A stretch of 64,000 bases of DNA, from assembly GCF_902459525.1 (NCBI RefSeq), contig NZ_LR699166.1, positions 3,360,501 to 3,424,500 of the forward strand, given 5' to 3'. Positions 30,906-39,778 of this stretch are shown one piece after another (positions within the stretch are counted from its first letter, which is position 1; each line of letters begins with the position of its first letter). The translations under genes were made by a program, and so were the position numbers. The DNA comes from Sideroxydans sp. CL21 (GTDB lineage: Bacteria > Pseudomonadota > Gammaproteobacteria > Burkholderiales > Gallionellaceae). A model generated the notes under the pieces. The model made no database searches. It was given only the letters and a program-made list of their open reading frames with translations, and was not told where the DNA came from.

Positions 30906-31541
30906 TCAAACTCCCATGCAAACCGTATAAGTATTGCCATTAACGATGCCGTAAGTGGTAATAGCTGCGCCACCAATTGTATTGGACACCATCATGGAGC
31001 CAGAAGCCGTATTTCCGTCGTCAATTACCAGGTCGAGTTGTTTGACGAGACTACCGTCGATGTTGCTCGAACAGATTATGTAATTTCCTTTTAGCTCTGC
31101 GATGGGGGCGCTGGAAGCTTCGGAAATGTCAATGACGCTGCCGGAGGGTTTGAGTGGAACATAAGCTTTTAAATTCTTGTTCGTCGAACCTTGAGGCAAT
31201 CCTGCTACCTGAACGTTTTGCCAGACATTAAAAGTGTCTCCCGATGTCGAGTTCCAGCTCCCGTCGATAATCGCATTCCAGTTGCTGTTATTGCTATCCG
31301 CGGTTGAAACCAGCAAATTGGAAGGTGCATCATGAGAAATAATTTTCATCGGACGCAACCTGTTATGAGCATCAAAGATAGTTGCCTGAATGCTATTGAA
31401 ATCGCGCTCCAGACGATTCACTTGTATGTTGAGGGTGACTTTCTGACCTATCAATAAGATAGTAATCAGCAGCAACACGATCGCTATAGCAGAGGTAATT
31501 TCAAACAAAGTGGCTCCGCCTTGATTGTTCTGTCGCATCAT
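30906..31541 (-). CDS. Type IV prepilin-like (minor pilin/pseudopilin) protein
   Basis: 211 residues with a class III leader: MMRQNNQGG then ATLFEITSAIAIVLLLITIL. A prepilin peptidase would cut after the second Gly, leaving Glu at +5, and the hydrophobic N-terminal helix follows at once. The C-terminal half is Asn/Ser-rich and holds two cysteines (in YIICSSN and at the very end, TYTVCMGV) that could form the usual D-loop disulfide. No other pilus or type II secretion genes occur in the window, so its system is elsewhere or it is a stray. Specific role unknown. Confidence 0.75.
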   Translation of the reverse strand: MMRQNNQGGATLFEITSAIAIVLLLITILLIGQKVTLNIQVNRLERDFNSIQATIFDAHNRLRPMKIISHDAPSNLLVSTADSNNSNWNAIIDGSWNSTSGDTFNVWQNVQVAGLPQGSTNKNLKAYVPLKPSGSVIDISEASSAPIAELKGNYIICSSNIDGSLVKQLDLVIDDGNTASGSMMVSNTIGGAAITTYGIVNGNTYTVCMGV

Positions 31542-31785
31542 CTGTGTCCAATGTGAGAATGAATTGTTGTCCTAGACAGCAATATCCGCACCAGCTTTCT
31601 AAGCTATTGAATAAATTAAATTCATATCTGCAATAACATTATTATAGTAATGGGCAATCAAGGGTAAATGACGAGGTTTGGTCAGTTATTGACAGTTACT
31701 TGCCAGACCTCAGTGCAGCGGAATGATGTCTTGCTGCTCGTTGAGCACGGGTTGATGACGATCGGCCACCAAAGGCTTTACCGGG

Positions 31786-33198
31786 CTATGACGCCCCCTT
31801 CTCCGGCACAGGATTGTGCCAGCTGCCGTCTGCCGCAATCAGCACATCGGCCTGCTTCGGCCCCCAGCCACCGGGCTTGTAGGGGTGAATCCGGCGAGGC
31901 GCATCGAGAACCGGGTCGACCACAGCCCATGCGGCTTCCACCGCATCCTCGCGCGTAAAGAGCGCGCCGTCGCCAGCCATGGCATCGCTCAGCAACCGCT
32001 CGTAGGGCAGCTCCGCTCCCGGATGTTCATCCAGCAAAAACAACTCGCGCTGGTCGCCAACGAATTCCTTGCCTGTGCGCTTGACGCGTGCGGCAAGCGC
32101 GACAGCGGAATCGGGAGAAAGGCGGAAGCGCAAATAATTGGCCCGCCCACCTGCCGGGTCCGAATCGTCGAACAGTCTTTGCGGAGGCGGCTTCAGCTCA
32201 ACCAGCACTTCGGCTGCGGTCGTCGCCAGGCATTTGCCGGAACGCAAATACCACGGCACCCCCGCCCAGCGCCAGGAATCGATGAACAAGCGCAGGGCGC
32301 AGAATGTCTCGACTTCCGATCTCTTTGCCACCCCCGGCTCCTTGCGATAACCGGTGTACTGGCCGCACACCACGTCGTCGGGCACCAGAGGGCGCATGGC
32401 CTGGAACACCTTGGCCTTCTCGTTGTGGACGGCACCGAAGCCCTGATACGCGGGCGGCTCCATGGCCAGCAGCGCGACAATCTGAAACAGGTGGTTCTGG
32501 ATGACATCGCGCAGGCAACCGGCACTTTCGTAAAACGCACCGCGTCCCTTCACGCCGAAATCCTCGGACAGCGTGACCTGCACGCTTGCCACGCAGTCGC
32601 GATTCCAGATCGGCTCGAGGAAGGAATTGGCAAAACGGAAATAGAGGATATTCATGATCGCCTCTTTCCCGAGATAGTGGTCGATACGAAAGATCGAATC
32701 TTCCTCGAACACCGACAGCGCGATGCGATTGAGTTCGCGCGCGGAAGCCAGGTCGCGTCCGAACGGTTTTTCCACGATGACGCGCGCCTGGTCGGCCAGA
32801 CCCGATGCGCCGAGACTTTCGATGACGGTGGCGAACAGTGCGGGCGGGATGGCGAGGTAGTGCGCCGGTCGCCGCACACCGCCCAACTTTTGTTTGAGTG
32901 CGCTGAACGTGTCCGGATCGTTGTAGTTTCCGGACACATATTGAAGTTTGGAAAAAAGATGGTCGAGCGCGGCCCGATCATCGATCTTGCCCGCTTGCCT
33001 GATGCTGTCCCTCACCCGTTTGCGCAGTTGCCCCATGGTCAATTTCGAGGAGGCAACGCCCACCACGGGCACATTGAGAACACCGCGTTTCGCCATCGCG
33101 TACAGCGCGGGAAAGATCATCTTGTGTGCGAGATCACCGGTCACACCGAAGATCACCAATGCATCGGCTGGGGTTGTACGGCCATGCTTGCTGCTCAT
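31786..33198 (-). CDS. zwf: Glucose-6-phosphate 1-dehydrogenase
   Basis: First step of the oxidative pentose phosphate pathway, producing NADPH. 470 residues from the ATG at 33198 (MSSKHGRTTPADALVIFGVT), chosen because AGGTGATGAA precedes it; the frame runs nine codons further upstream. The nucleotide-binding VIFGVTGDLAHK and the active-site signature FRIDHYLGKEAIMNIL are intact. It follows the P-type ATPase and glgX in the same direction and may share their transcript. Confidence 0.96.
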   Translation of the reverse strand: MSSKHGRTTPADALVIFGVTGDLAHKMIFPALYAMAKRGVLNVPVVGVASSKLTMGQLRKRVRDSIRQAGKIDDRAALDHLFSKLQYVSGNYNDPDTFSALKQKLGGVRRPAHYLAIPPALFATVIESLGASGLADQARVIVEKPFGRDLASARELNRIALSVFEEDSIFRIDHYLGKEAIMNILYFRFANSFLEPIWNRDCVASVQVTLSEDFGVKGRGAFYESAGCLRDVIQNHLFQIVALLAMEPPAYQGFGAVHNEKAKVFQAMRPLVPDDVVCGQYTGYRKEPGVAKRSEVETFCALRLFIDSWRWAGVPWYLRSGKCLATTAAEVLVELKPPPQRLFDDSDPAGGRANYLRFRLSPDSAVALAARVKRTGKEFVGDQRELFLLDEHPGAELPYERLLSDAMAGDGALFTREDAVEAAWAVVDPVLDAPRRIHPYKPGGWGPKQADVLIAADGSWHNPVPEKGAS

Positions 33199-33372
33199 TT
33201 CATCACCTGTTTTTCTTCTCGTCATGATCGCCTGACTGCTTGCATGCAGCTTGGTTCAATATCGGTACGATGCATCATGGAACCGGTGTGCAACTTCCAT
33301 GATGCTCTCTTTCCCGGCGAATGCCTGTTCGCGTGCTTTCAACCCGACATTCCCCCGAATCCGTTTTCATGT

Positions 33373-36003
33373 TCATTTGGCGGGATCTTCTTTTCGAATT
33401 TCACTTTCCGCCTGTAGCCAATCCTGATCCGCATGACCATCGCTGCGGCCGTGATGTTCATAGAGTTCATAGGCCCTGGTGGCGATCTGCGACCGCAGAT
33501 CGGCCGGCGTCCCGGCACCCCTTGCGGGGCGGCGCCATTTGATGAGCACGACCTTCACAACTTCGTTCACGACCAGGCACGAGAATGCCGCGTAGCCGAA
33601 GATCGATAGTGCCTCCCACCAGGGCATGGGTGCGAGACCCGGCAGGCCAACGAACATCAGGGACGTGCCGATGAGCGTTTCTGCAACGACAGCAGCTACG
33701 ACCAGTTTGCTCGGCATCGTCATCCAGAACCAGCGGCGTTCGCGCGCAGACACAATGGACAGTGCGGCAAAGTAGAGCAGCGTCAGGAAACTGAAAGTGT
33801 AGAGTGCATTTTCATTGCTGCCGAGGCCGAGTCTCGACCAGCCGAACCACAACGCCAGAAGCGCTTCGGCGACCATCAGGGTGCCCAACACCGCAGCAAC
33901 GGAAATGAGGTAACCGATGTTCCACGTCTCTGGTCTCTTCGAAGGCCGAACGTTGTCTGTCGCCAGCGAGATCTTTGCGAAGTCGGTTATGAACACGAGC
34001 AACAGCATGGCAAAGGCAGACATCGCGAACTTGCCGGTCACAACGAATGCGATGGCCACGAAGCCCGTTTTCAATATCGTCCGGCTGATCTTGTTGACGA
34101 TATAGGTCAGGATGCGCTGATAGATCGTCCGCCCCTGCTCGACCAGCGCTACGATATTTTCCAGTCCCGCGTCGGTCAGGACGACACTCGCGGCGCCCTT
34201 GGCCACATCGGTCGCGGTGTTGACGGCGATGCCCACTTCAGCCTGGCGCAGCGCGGGCGCATCGTTGACGCCGTCGCCCGTCATGCCGGTCACATGCCCC
34301 GCTGCCTGCAGATGCTTCACGACCGTATATTTATCCTCCGGGAACACCTCGGCCAGGCCATCGGCGCCCGCCAGCAAGTCGACCGCGTCATTACTGCCCG
34401 CGCTGGCAGCAGACTTCAGGTCGGCCATGCGCCGGATATTGGGCAAACTCACGCCGCGTGCGATCTCGCTTGCGACCGCAAGCGCATCGCCGGTCAGCAT
34501 CTTCACCTGAACGCCAAGGCCGCGCAGCTCGGCGATCAACTGTCTGGCGTCGGCGCGGGGCGGGTCATACAGTGTCACCAGTCCGAGCAAAGTGACCGCA
34601 CCGGACTCTCCGCCGCGCGCCACCGCCAGAGTGCGATAGCCCTTCAGCGCCGATTCGGCCACCCGTGCCTCCAGCCCGTCGATCTCTGCAGGCTGGAGGC
34701 CGCAGGCCTCGGCGACGGTGCGCACGGCGCCCTTCATCACGCGCAGCCGCTGGCCGTTCTGCTCGATCACGGCTTCGGTACGCCGGTTCTTCGCATCGAA
34801 CGGTGTAAAGGAGACGGAATTGAACGCAGGCTTGCCGTCAAAAATATGCCGCTCCTTGGCCGCCGCCAGGAAGGCGAGGTCGATCGGGTCCTGGTTGGAT
34901 TCCTGCGATGCAAGCGCGCCGGCAACCAGCACGTCGTTCTCCGTCGCCTGTGCCAGCGGAATCACGCCGGTGACGGCCAGCTGGTTCATCGTGATGGTGC
35001 CGGTCTTGTCCACGCACAGCACGTCCATGGTCGCCGCATCCTCCGCGGCACTGAGGCGGGTGACCAGCACGCCGCGTTTCGCCAGCTCCTTAGAGCCCAC
35101 GGCCATGGCAACCGTGAACATGACGGGAAGGGACAGCGGTATGGCACTCATGAACAGGATGAGCACGAGCGGAATCATCTCGATGAACGGCGTGCCGCGC
35201 GTGAGAGACATGACGACCACCACGGCGAGCAACACACCGACGACGACAAAAAGCCAGCGCACGATCTTGGCCACCACGGCATCGATGTGGAGCTTCGGAC
35301 GTGCCGTTTGCACGAGTTCGGTGGTGCGGCCGAAGTAGGTCTTCGCACCGGTAAGGATGACCACGCCATTGCATTCGCCCCGGCGAACGACGGACCCGGA
35401 CGAAAGCACATCGCCGTATGCCTTGTCCGCATCCTTGGACTCTCCGGTGAGAGCGGACTGGTCGACACTCACTGTTCCGGTGAGCAGTCTCACATCGGCG
35501 GGAATAACGTCACCGGCGCGCACGCGGACGATATCGCCGGGAACCAGTTCCCGCGCCGGAACGACCTGCCAATTCGCGTCGCGCAACACGCGCGAACTGA
35601 TTTGCAAGCGCCGCCGCAGGGTTTCGACGACACCCGCTGCGCGCTGCTCCTGCACGAAACTCAGCACCGCATTGATGACCAGCAGGGCGCTCACCACGGC
35701 GAGATCGGAGTACTTGTGCAGGAAGGCCGACAGAACCATGATCAACTCCAGCATCCACGCCGACATGCCCCAGAATTTCCCGAGGAATTTGCGTACCGGG
35801 TGTGCCTTTTGCAGGGCCACTTCGTTGTAGCCATTCTCTTTGCGCCGGTTTTCCACTTCGGCGGACGTGAGTCCCTTGTCGGGATCGACCTTCAGCGTCG
35901 CAAGCGTGTCGGGAACCGATGCAGAAGCGATCTCGGGCGCTTTGGCCGTTGCCGGCATCGGGGGCTTCGGCCCGTCTTCGGGTTTATCGAGTGTCGTTGG
36001 CAT
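33373..36003 (-). CDS. P-type ATPase, plasma-membrane H+-ATPase (P3A) type
   Basis: Ion pump of the inner membrane, 876 residues. Layout: hydrophilic N-terminus rich in Pro/Ala (1-45), cation-ATPase N domain, first membrane helices from about 83, actuator loop with TGES at 186-189, helix M4 with LFMSAIPLSLPVMFTVAMA, phosphorylation site D332 in DKTGT, GDGVNDAPALRQAEVGIAV hinge, then C-terminal helices. The PLSLPVMFTVAMAVG stretch and overall length are those of fungal/plant-type proton pumps, though ion specificity cannot be proved by eye. It begins one base after glgX. Confidence 0.9.
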   Translation of the reverse strand: MPTTLDKPEDGPKPPMPATAKAPEIASASVPDTLATLKVDPDKGLTSAEVENRRKENGYNEVALQKAHPVRKFLGKFWGMSAWMLELIMVLSAFLHKYSDLAVVSALLVINAVLSFVQEQRAAGVVETLRRRLQISSRVLRDANWQVVPARELVPGDIVRVRAGDVIPADVRLLTGTVSVDQSALTGESKDADKAYGDVLSSGSVVRRGECNGVVILTGAKTYFGRTTELVQTARPKLHIDAVVAKIVRWLFVVVGVLLAVVVVMSLTRGTPFIEMIPLVLILFMSAIPLSLPVMFTVAMAVGSKELAKRGVLVTRLSAAEDAATMDVLCVDKTGTITMNQLAVTGVIPLAQATENDVLVAGALASQESNQDPIDLAFLAAAKERHIFDGKPAFNSVSFTPFDAKNRRTEAVIEQNGQRLRVMKGAVRTVAEACGLQPAEIDGLEARVAESALKGYRTLAVARGGESGAVTLLGLVTLYDPPRADARQLIAELRGLGVQVKMLTGDALAVASEIARGVSLPNIRRMADLKSAASAGSNDAVDLLAGADGLAEVFPEDKYTVVKHLQAAGHVTGMTGDGVNDAPALRQAEVGIAVNTATDVAKGAASVVLTDAGLENIVALVEQGRTIYQRILTYIVNKISRTILKTGFVAIAFVVTGKFAMSAFAMLLLVFITDFAKISLATDNVRPSKRPETWNIGYLISVAAVLGTLMVAEALLALWFGWSRLGLGSNENALYTFSFLTLLYFAALSIVSARERRWFWMTMPSKLVVAAVVAETLIGTSLMFVGLPGLAPMPWWEALSIFGYAAFSCLVVNEVVKVVLIKWRRPARGAGTPADLRSQIATRAYELYEHHGRSDGHADQDWLQAESEIRKEDPAK

Positions 36004-36004
36004 G

Positions 36005-38164
36005 CTATTTTTTTCGTGTCACAAGTATCGCGCTGGATCGGGGGGCCAGCAGGTAGGTTTGCGGGTAATCCAGAAGCGGTTCTTCACCCGCGGCAAACAT
36101 GTCCTGCGGTATTGGGTGCGAGGTATCGATTGCCAGATGCCACCGGGTAGATTGCGCTGCGGGCGGCAATGAAAAATCGCTCGCAACGTTGGCTGCATTG
36201 AACATCAGGTAAAGAGCGCGCTGCTCATCCTCATGAATCAGACAGGCAAACTGCTTTGCTTTCGGGTCGGTCCAGTCGGGCAATCCGCCTTGCGCGCCGA
36301 ACCAGTTTATGTCGGCGTCCGCATAGAATTGTTCCTTGCTCAGAACCGGATGGGCGCGACGAAAGGCGATCATGCCGCTCGCGAAACGAAAAATCTCCCG
36401 GTGCGTTTCCAGATAGTGCCAGTCATGCCAGCTGGTTTCGTTGTCCTGACAGTAGGCATTGTTGTTGCCGCCCTGGGTACGGCGGAATTCATCCCCACCC
36501 AACAGCATCGGCACACCGCGCGAGACCAGCAGCGTCAGCAGGAAGTTCTTGATCTGGCCTTTGCGCGATGCCTCGATGCCGGCGTCCGCCGTTACTCCTT
36601 CCGCGCCGCCGTTATCGCTCAAGTTATCGTTTGTGCCGTCATGGTTGTTTTCACCGTTGGCCTCGTTGTGCTTGTCGCGATAACTCACCAGATCGTTCAA
36701 GGTGAAGCCGTCGTGGCAGGTGACGAAATTGATGCTGTTGTCCGGTCCCTTGCCCGACTTGGCGTAGATGTCGGCACTGCCACAAATGCGGCTAGCAAAC
36801 AAGCCGAGCATGCCCTCGTCCCCGCGCCAAAACCGCCGCACATCGTCCCGGAAACGACCGTTCCATTCCGCCCAGCGCTGTTCCGAAAAGCTGCCCACTT
36901 CATATGCACCGGCGGCATCCCATGCCTCGGCGATGATTTTTACGTCTCTCAGGATCGGGTCTTCGGCAATCCGTTCCAGCAGAGGAGCATTGGCGAGCAG
37001 CTTGCCGTTGCCGTCGCGGCCCAGTATCGACGCCAGGTCAAAGCGAAAACCGTCCACGTGCATCTCCACCACCCAGTAGCGCAATGCCCCCATGATGTGG
37101 CTCCGCAGCACGGGATGGTTGGTATTGATAGTATTGCCGGTACCCGAGTAATTCTTGTAGTGAATTTTGTCAGATTCCAGCATGTAGAAAATTGCGTTGT
37201 CGATCCCGCGAAAACACAAGGTCGGACCCAACTCGTTTCCCTCTGCCGTGTGGTTGAACACGACATCCAGGATCACTTCGATACCGGCTTGATGGAGTGC
37301 GCCGACCATTTCCTTGAACTCCAGCTTTTGCTGGCCCAGTCCGCCCGCACTGCTATAGGATGCTTTCGGCGCAAAGAACGCCACGGGATCGTAGCCCCAG
37401 TAATTTCCGAGTGGCTTGCCGGTTTGCGGGTTGGTGCCGGAAACCTGGTGTTCATTGAACTCGTGCACCGGCATCAATTCCACAGCCGTGATCCCCAATT
37501 CTTTCAGGTAGGGGATCTTTTCCATGAGGCCGCGGTAGGTACCGCGATGTTCCACGCCCGAACTGGCGTGGCGGGTGAAACCGCGAACATGCACTTCATA
37601 GATCACGGTATCCGACCAGGGATGGTGGAGCGGGTGATCGTCATACCAGTTGAAATGTCCATGAGTGAACACACATTTCGGCATGGCTCCGGCATCGTCC
37701 AGTTTCGAAGGAGCCCTCTCCGGATCAGACTGCTCATATCCGCGAGCCGGGCCAAAATCCCAATCGGGCAATGGCGAGATTGCTGTCGCAAGCGGATCGA
37801 GCAGCAGCTTGTTGAAATTGAAGCGGTGCCCGGCTTCGGGTTGGTACGGGCCGTCTACCCGGTAAGCATAAAGTTGCCCGGGACGTATCCCTTTGACCCA
37901 TACGTGCCACACCTCACCCGTGCGGTTGCGGGCCGGATCGAAATCAACGACTCTGGACGCCTTTGCATCCGCCGGTTGATCGAACAATTCCAGACGGATA
38001 CGGGTGGCGTGACGGCTGAATAGGGCAAAGTTAACGCCGCCCTCGGATTCATGCGTTCCCAGCGGCAAGGGAACCCCTCTCCGGATTTCGGTGCGTTCAC
38101 AAACCTTGGCCGAGTAATCATCAAGCGGGCGTTCGGCTTTATTCATGCGCGCATTTTTTTGCAT
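36005..38164 (-). CDS. glgX: Glycogen debranching enzyme (isoamylase type)
   Basis: GH13 alpha-1,6-glucosidase acting on phosphorylase-limited glycogen. 719 residues. N-terminal CBM48-like domain (about 35-135), then the GH13 barrel with VILDVVFNHTAEG, the nucleophile region HVDGFRFDLAS, acid/base IIAEAWDAAGAYEVG, and FVTCHDGFTLNDLVSY. Complete. It works together with glgP elsewhere in the window. The P-type ATPase follows after one base, so the two are surely co-transcribed. Confidence 0.95.
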   Translation of the reverse strand: MQKNARMNKAERPLDDYSAKVCERTEIRRGVPLPLGTHESEGGVNFALFSRHATRIRLELFDQPADAKASRVVDFDPARNRTGEVWHVWVKGIRPGQLYAYRVDGPYQPEAGHRFNFNKLLLDPLATAISPLPDWDFGPARGYEQSDPERAPSKLDDAGAMPKCVFTHGHFNWYDDHPLHHPWSDTVIYEVHVRGFTRHASSGVEHRGTYRGLMEKIPYLKELGITAVELMPVHEFNEHQVSGTNPQTGKPLGNYWGYDPVAFFAPKASYSSAGGLGQQKLEFKEMVGALHQAGIEVILDVVFNHTAEGNELGPTLCFRGIDNAIFYMLESDKIHYKNYSGTGNTINTNHPVLRSHIMGALRYWVVEMHVDGFRFDLASILGRDGNGKLLANAPLLERIAEDPILRDVKIIAEAWDAAGAYEVGSFSEQRWAEWNGRFRDDVRRFWRGDEGMLGLFASRICGSADIYAKSGKGPDNSINFVTCHDGFTLNDLVSYRDKHNEANGENNHDGTNDNLSDNGGAEGVTADAGIEASRKGQIKNFLLTLLVSRGVPMLLGGDEFRRTQGGNNNAYCQDNETSWHDWHYLETHREIFRFASGMIAFRRAHPVLSKEQFYADADINWFGAQGGLPDWTDPKAKQFACLIHEDEQRALYLMFNAANVASDFSLPPAAQSTRWHLAIDTSHPIPQDMFAAGEEPLLDYPQTYLLAPRSSAILVTRKK

Positions 38165-38237
38165 ATTCTTCTTTCATGCGACCCGACCTGGTTTTGAACG
38201 GTATCCGGTTAATCGTTTGCGCCTTCCCGCCCGATGT

Positions 38238-39116
38238 TCAGGCCGCGGACTGGGGCGAAGCAGCCCCTGCATCCGGCATTTGTTTGGTTGCGAGAGAAAG
38301 TGCAAGACCGGTTACGGAAGGGTTCAGGCTATCGACCATGGAGCTTGGAATCAGGATCGTTGCCCCTCTTTCTTTCGTTGTCTCGTAAATGATATTCATG
38401 GCCCGAAGCTGGAGTGCCGCGGGATGACCGGCATATATATCGGCGGCCTCGACAAACTTGCCTGCGATTGCCGCTTCGGCGGAACCGAGAATCACACGCG
38501 CCTGCTTCTCGCGTTCAGCCTGAGCCTGGCGCGACATGGCATCCTGCAGGGCTTCCGGAATGGCAACATCGCGAATCTCTACCGAGCTCACCGATATACC
38601 CCACGGTGAAGTCTTCTTGGCGATCTCGTCCTTCAATTGTTCGTCGGCTTCTTTGCGGTCGGACAGCAATGCGGCCAGCATCGACGAACCGATCATCTCG
38701 CGCAGCGAGGTTTGCGCAACCCGGTCAATGGCCTCGCGATAATTGGTGATGGCCAACGCCGCTTTTTCGGCATCGTGCACATGCCAGAAAATGATTGCGT
38801 CAACGTTGACCGGAACCGTGTCTCTGGTCAGCGCCTGCTCGGCGTTGAAGGCTGTCGTCTGAATGCGTCCGTCGATGACCGCGATTACATTGTCGATGAC
38901 CGGAATGATGACGAACAAGCCGGGACCTTTGACGCTTTGCAACTTGCCCATTCTCAGAATGACAAACTTCTCCCAGGCATTGGCCATCTTCAGTGCCAGC
39001 GCAATGAAGATGGCGGCACCGAAAAACACCAGCGCAAGATAGTTGCTCACCCATTGCGTCATGGCAAGACCCGCGACAAAACACACAAAAACCAGGAATG
39101 ATGTAATCGGGTTCAT
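38238..39116 (-). CDS. SPFH/band-7 (slipin-type) membrane protein
   Basis: 292 residues from the ATG at 39116 (MNPITSFLVFVCFVAGLAMT); the frame extends 11 codons further but that part is basic and leader-less. Two hydrophobic helices near the N-terminus, then the SPFH domain (about 45-230: EKFVILRMGKLQSVKGPGLF, DRVAQTSLREMIGSSMLAAL, SSVEIRDVAIPEALQDAMSR) and a C-terminal helix with IYETTKERGATILIPSSM. Family members scaffold membrane microdomains or regulate proteases and channels. No partner NfeD gene is adjacent. It lies upstream of glgX in the same direction. Confidence 0.9.
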   Translation of the reverse strand: MNPITSFLVFVCFVAGLAMTQWVSNYLALVFFGAAIFIALALKMANAWEKFVILRMGKLQSVKGPGLFVIIPVIDNVIAVIDGRIQTTAFNAEQALTRDTVPVNVDAIIFWHVHDAEKAALAITNYREAIDRVAQTSLREMIGSSMLAALLSDRKEADEQLKDEIAKKTSPWGISVSSVEIRDVAIPEALQDAMSRQAQAEREKQARVILGSAEAAIAGKFVEAADIYAGHPAALQLRAMNIIYETTKERGATILIPSSMVDSLNPSVTGLALSLATKQMPDAGAASPQSAA

Positions 39117-39448
39117 AGCTGTGCACCGTGAATAGAGTTGCAGATGCACAAATTACGCGTCATTGCGGTTTGTATCTGTGCGGTTCCGAACCAAATGCGT
39201 ATTCCGGTAATCCTGATCGGCTAATCCAACGACATGCGCACCAAGTCCAGTCCTGTTGCGCAGTCGGCAGCCTCTGAGTACATCCCAGACGTAATGCCCC
39301 CTGATTTGCCGATCAGCTAGATAATTGCAACTGGCCGGTTATCGGCCAAAGCAGTCCTTTGGGCCAAAGGGTGATATGGGCTGCTTTACACAATTTTCCG
39401 GACACACTCCCCCTCAAACCAACCTAATGAATCTTCCTATAGCGCCTC
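39117..39448. other. Intergenic region, left edge of the accessory island
   Basis: About 330 bp without a gene. Contains a GGCCGGTTATCGGCC palindromic stretch (39332-39346) and TTCCGGACAC (39396-39405), whose reverse complement occurs at 46061-46070 on the far side of the island. Base composition becomes AT-rich toward the right. Confidence 0.5.
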
Positions 39449-39477
39449 TTGACACAGTCTATATATAAGTTTAAACT
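39449..39477 (+). promoter_or_regulatory. sigma70 promoter of the HTH-LRAT cassette
   Basis: -35 TTGACA (39449-39454), 17-bp spacer, -10 TAAACT (39472-39477). The -10 box lies inside a perfect palindrome. Expected start of transcription is about 25 nt before the ATG at 39509, which has no clear Shine-Dalgarno sequence. Confidence 0.7.
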
Positions 39478-39504
39478 TATACGTAGACTTATCATTTAAC
39501 TTAG
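39465..39504 (+). promoter_or_regulatory. Operator-like palindrome and 12-bp-spaced direct repeats
   Basis: A perfect 16-bp palindrome ATAAGTTTAAACTTAT (39465-39480) covers the -10 box. Its right half starts a series of three direct repeats, AAACTTAT (39473), AGACTTAT (39485) and TAACTTAG (39497), each exactly 12 bp apart. They end just before the start codon of the HTH gene, which makes autoregulation by that protein the simplest reading. Confidence 0.7.
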
Positions 39505-39508
39505 TACA

Positions 39509-39772
39509 ATGAGGCCAGAAGAGATTGTTGCTATACGAAAATCCCTAGGTTTGACCCAAACTGACTTTGCTCGCTTGTTTGATGCTCATGTTATGACTAT
39601 CAGCAAGTGGGAGCGGGGGGTTGCTGTGCCTTCCGCATATCAGGCGTCATTGATGGCACAGTTTAAGCTGAAGGCAGAACAACAGGCGGCTCAGGCGCAG
39701 ACTGAAGTTAAAAATCTATTGGTTGGCGCGGGCGTCATTGCTGCGCTTGTTTGGTTACTCTCAAGGAAGTAA
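39509..39772 (+). CDS. HTH (XRE-like) protein with C-terminal membrane helix
   Basis: 87 residues. The N-terminal two thirds is a helix-turn-helix domain of the type found in HigA/MqsA/YiaG-like regulators (EEIVAIRKSLGLTQTDFARL, then MTISKWERGVAVP). A Gln/Ala-rich linker (KAEQQAAQAQTEVK) leads to a C-terminal membrane helix (about 69-84, NLLVGAGVIAALVWLLSRK). A membrane-tethered one-domain repressor is unusual. The next gene starts 6 bases downstream and also ends in a membrane helix, so the two probably act together. Specific function unknown. Confidence 0.85.
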   Translation: MRPEEIVAIRKSLGLTQTDFARLFDAHVMTISKWERGVAVPSAYQASLMAQFKLKAEQQAAQAQTEVKNLLVGAGVIAALVWLLSRK

Positions 39773-39778
39773 TAACAA

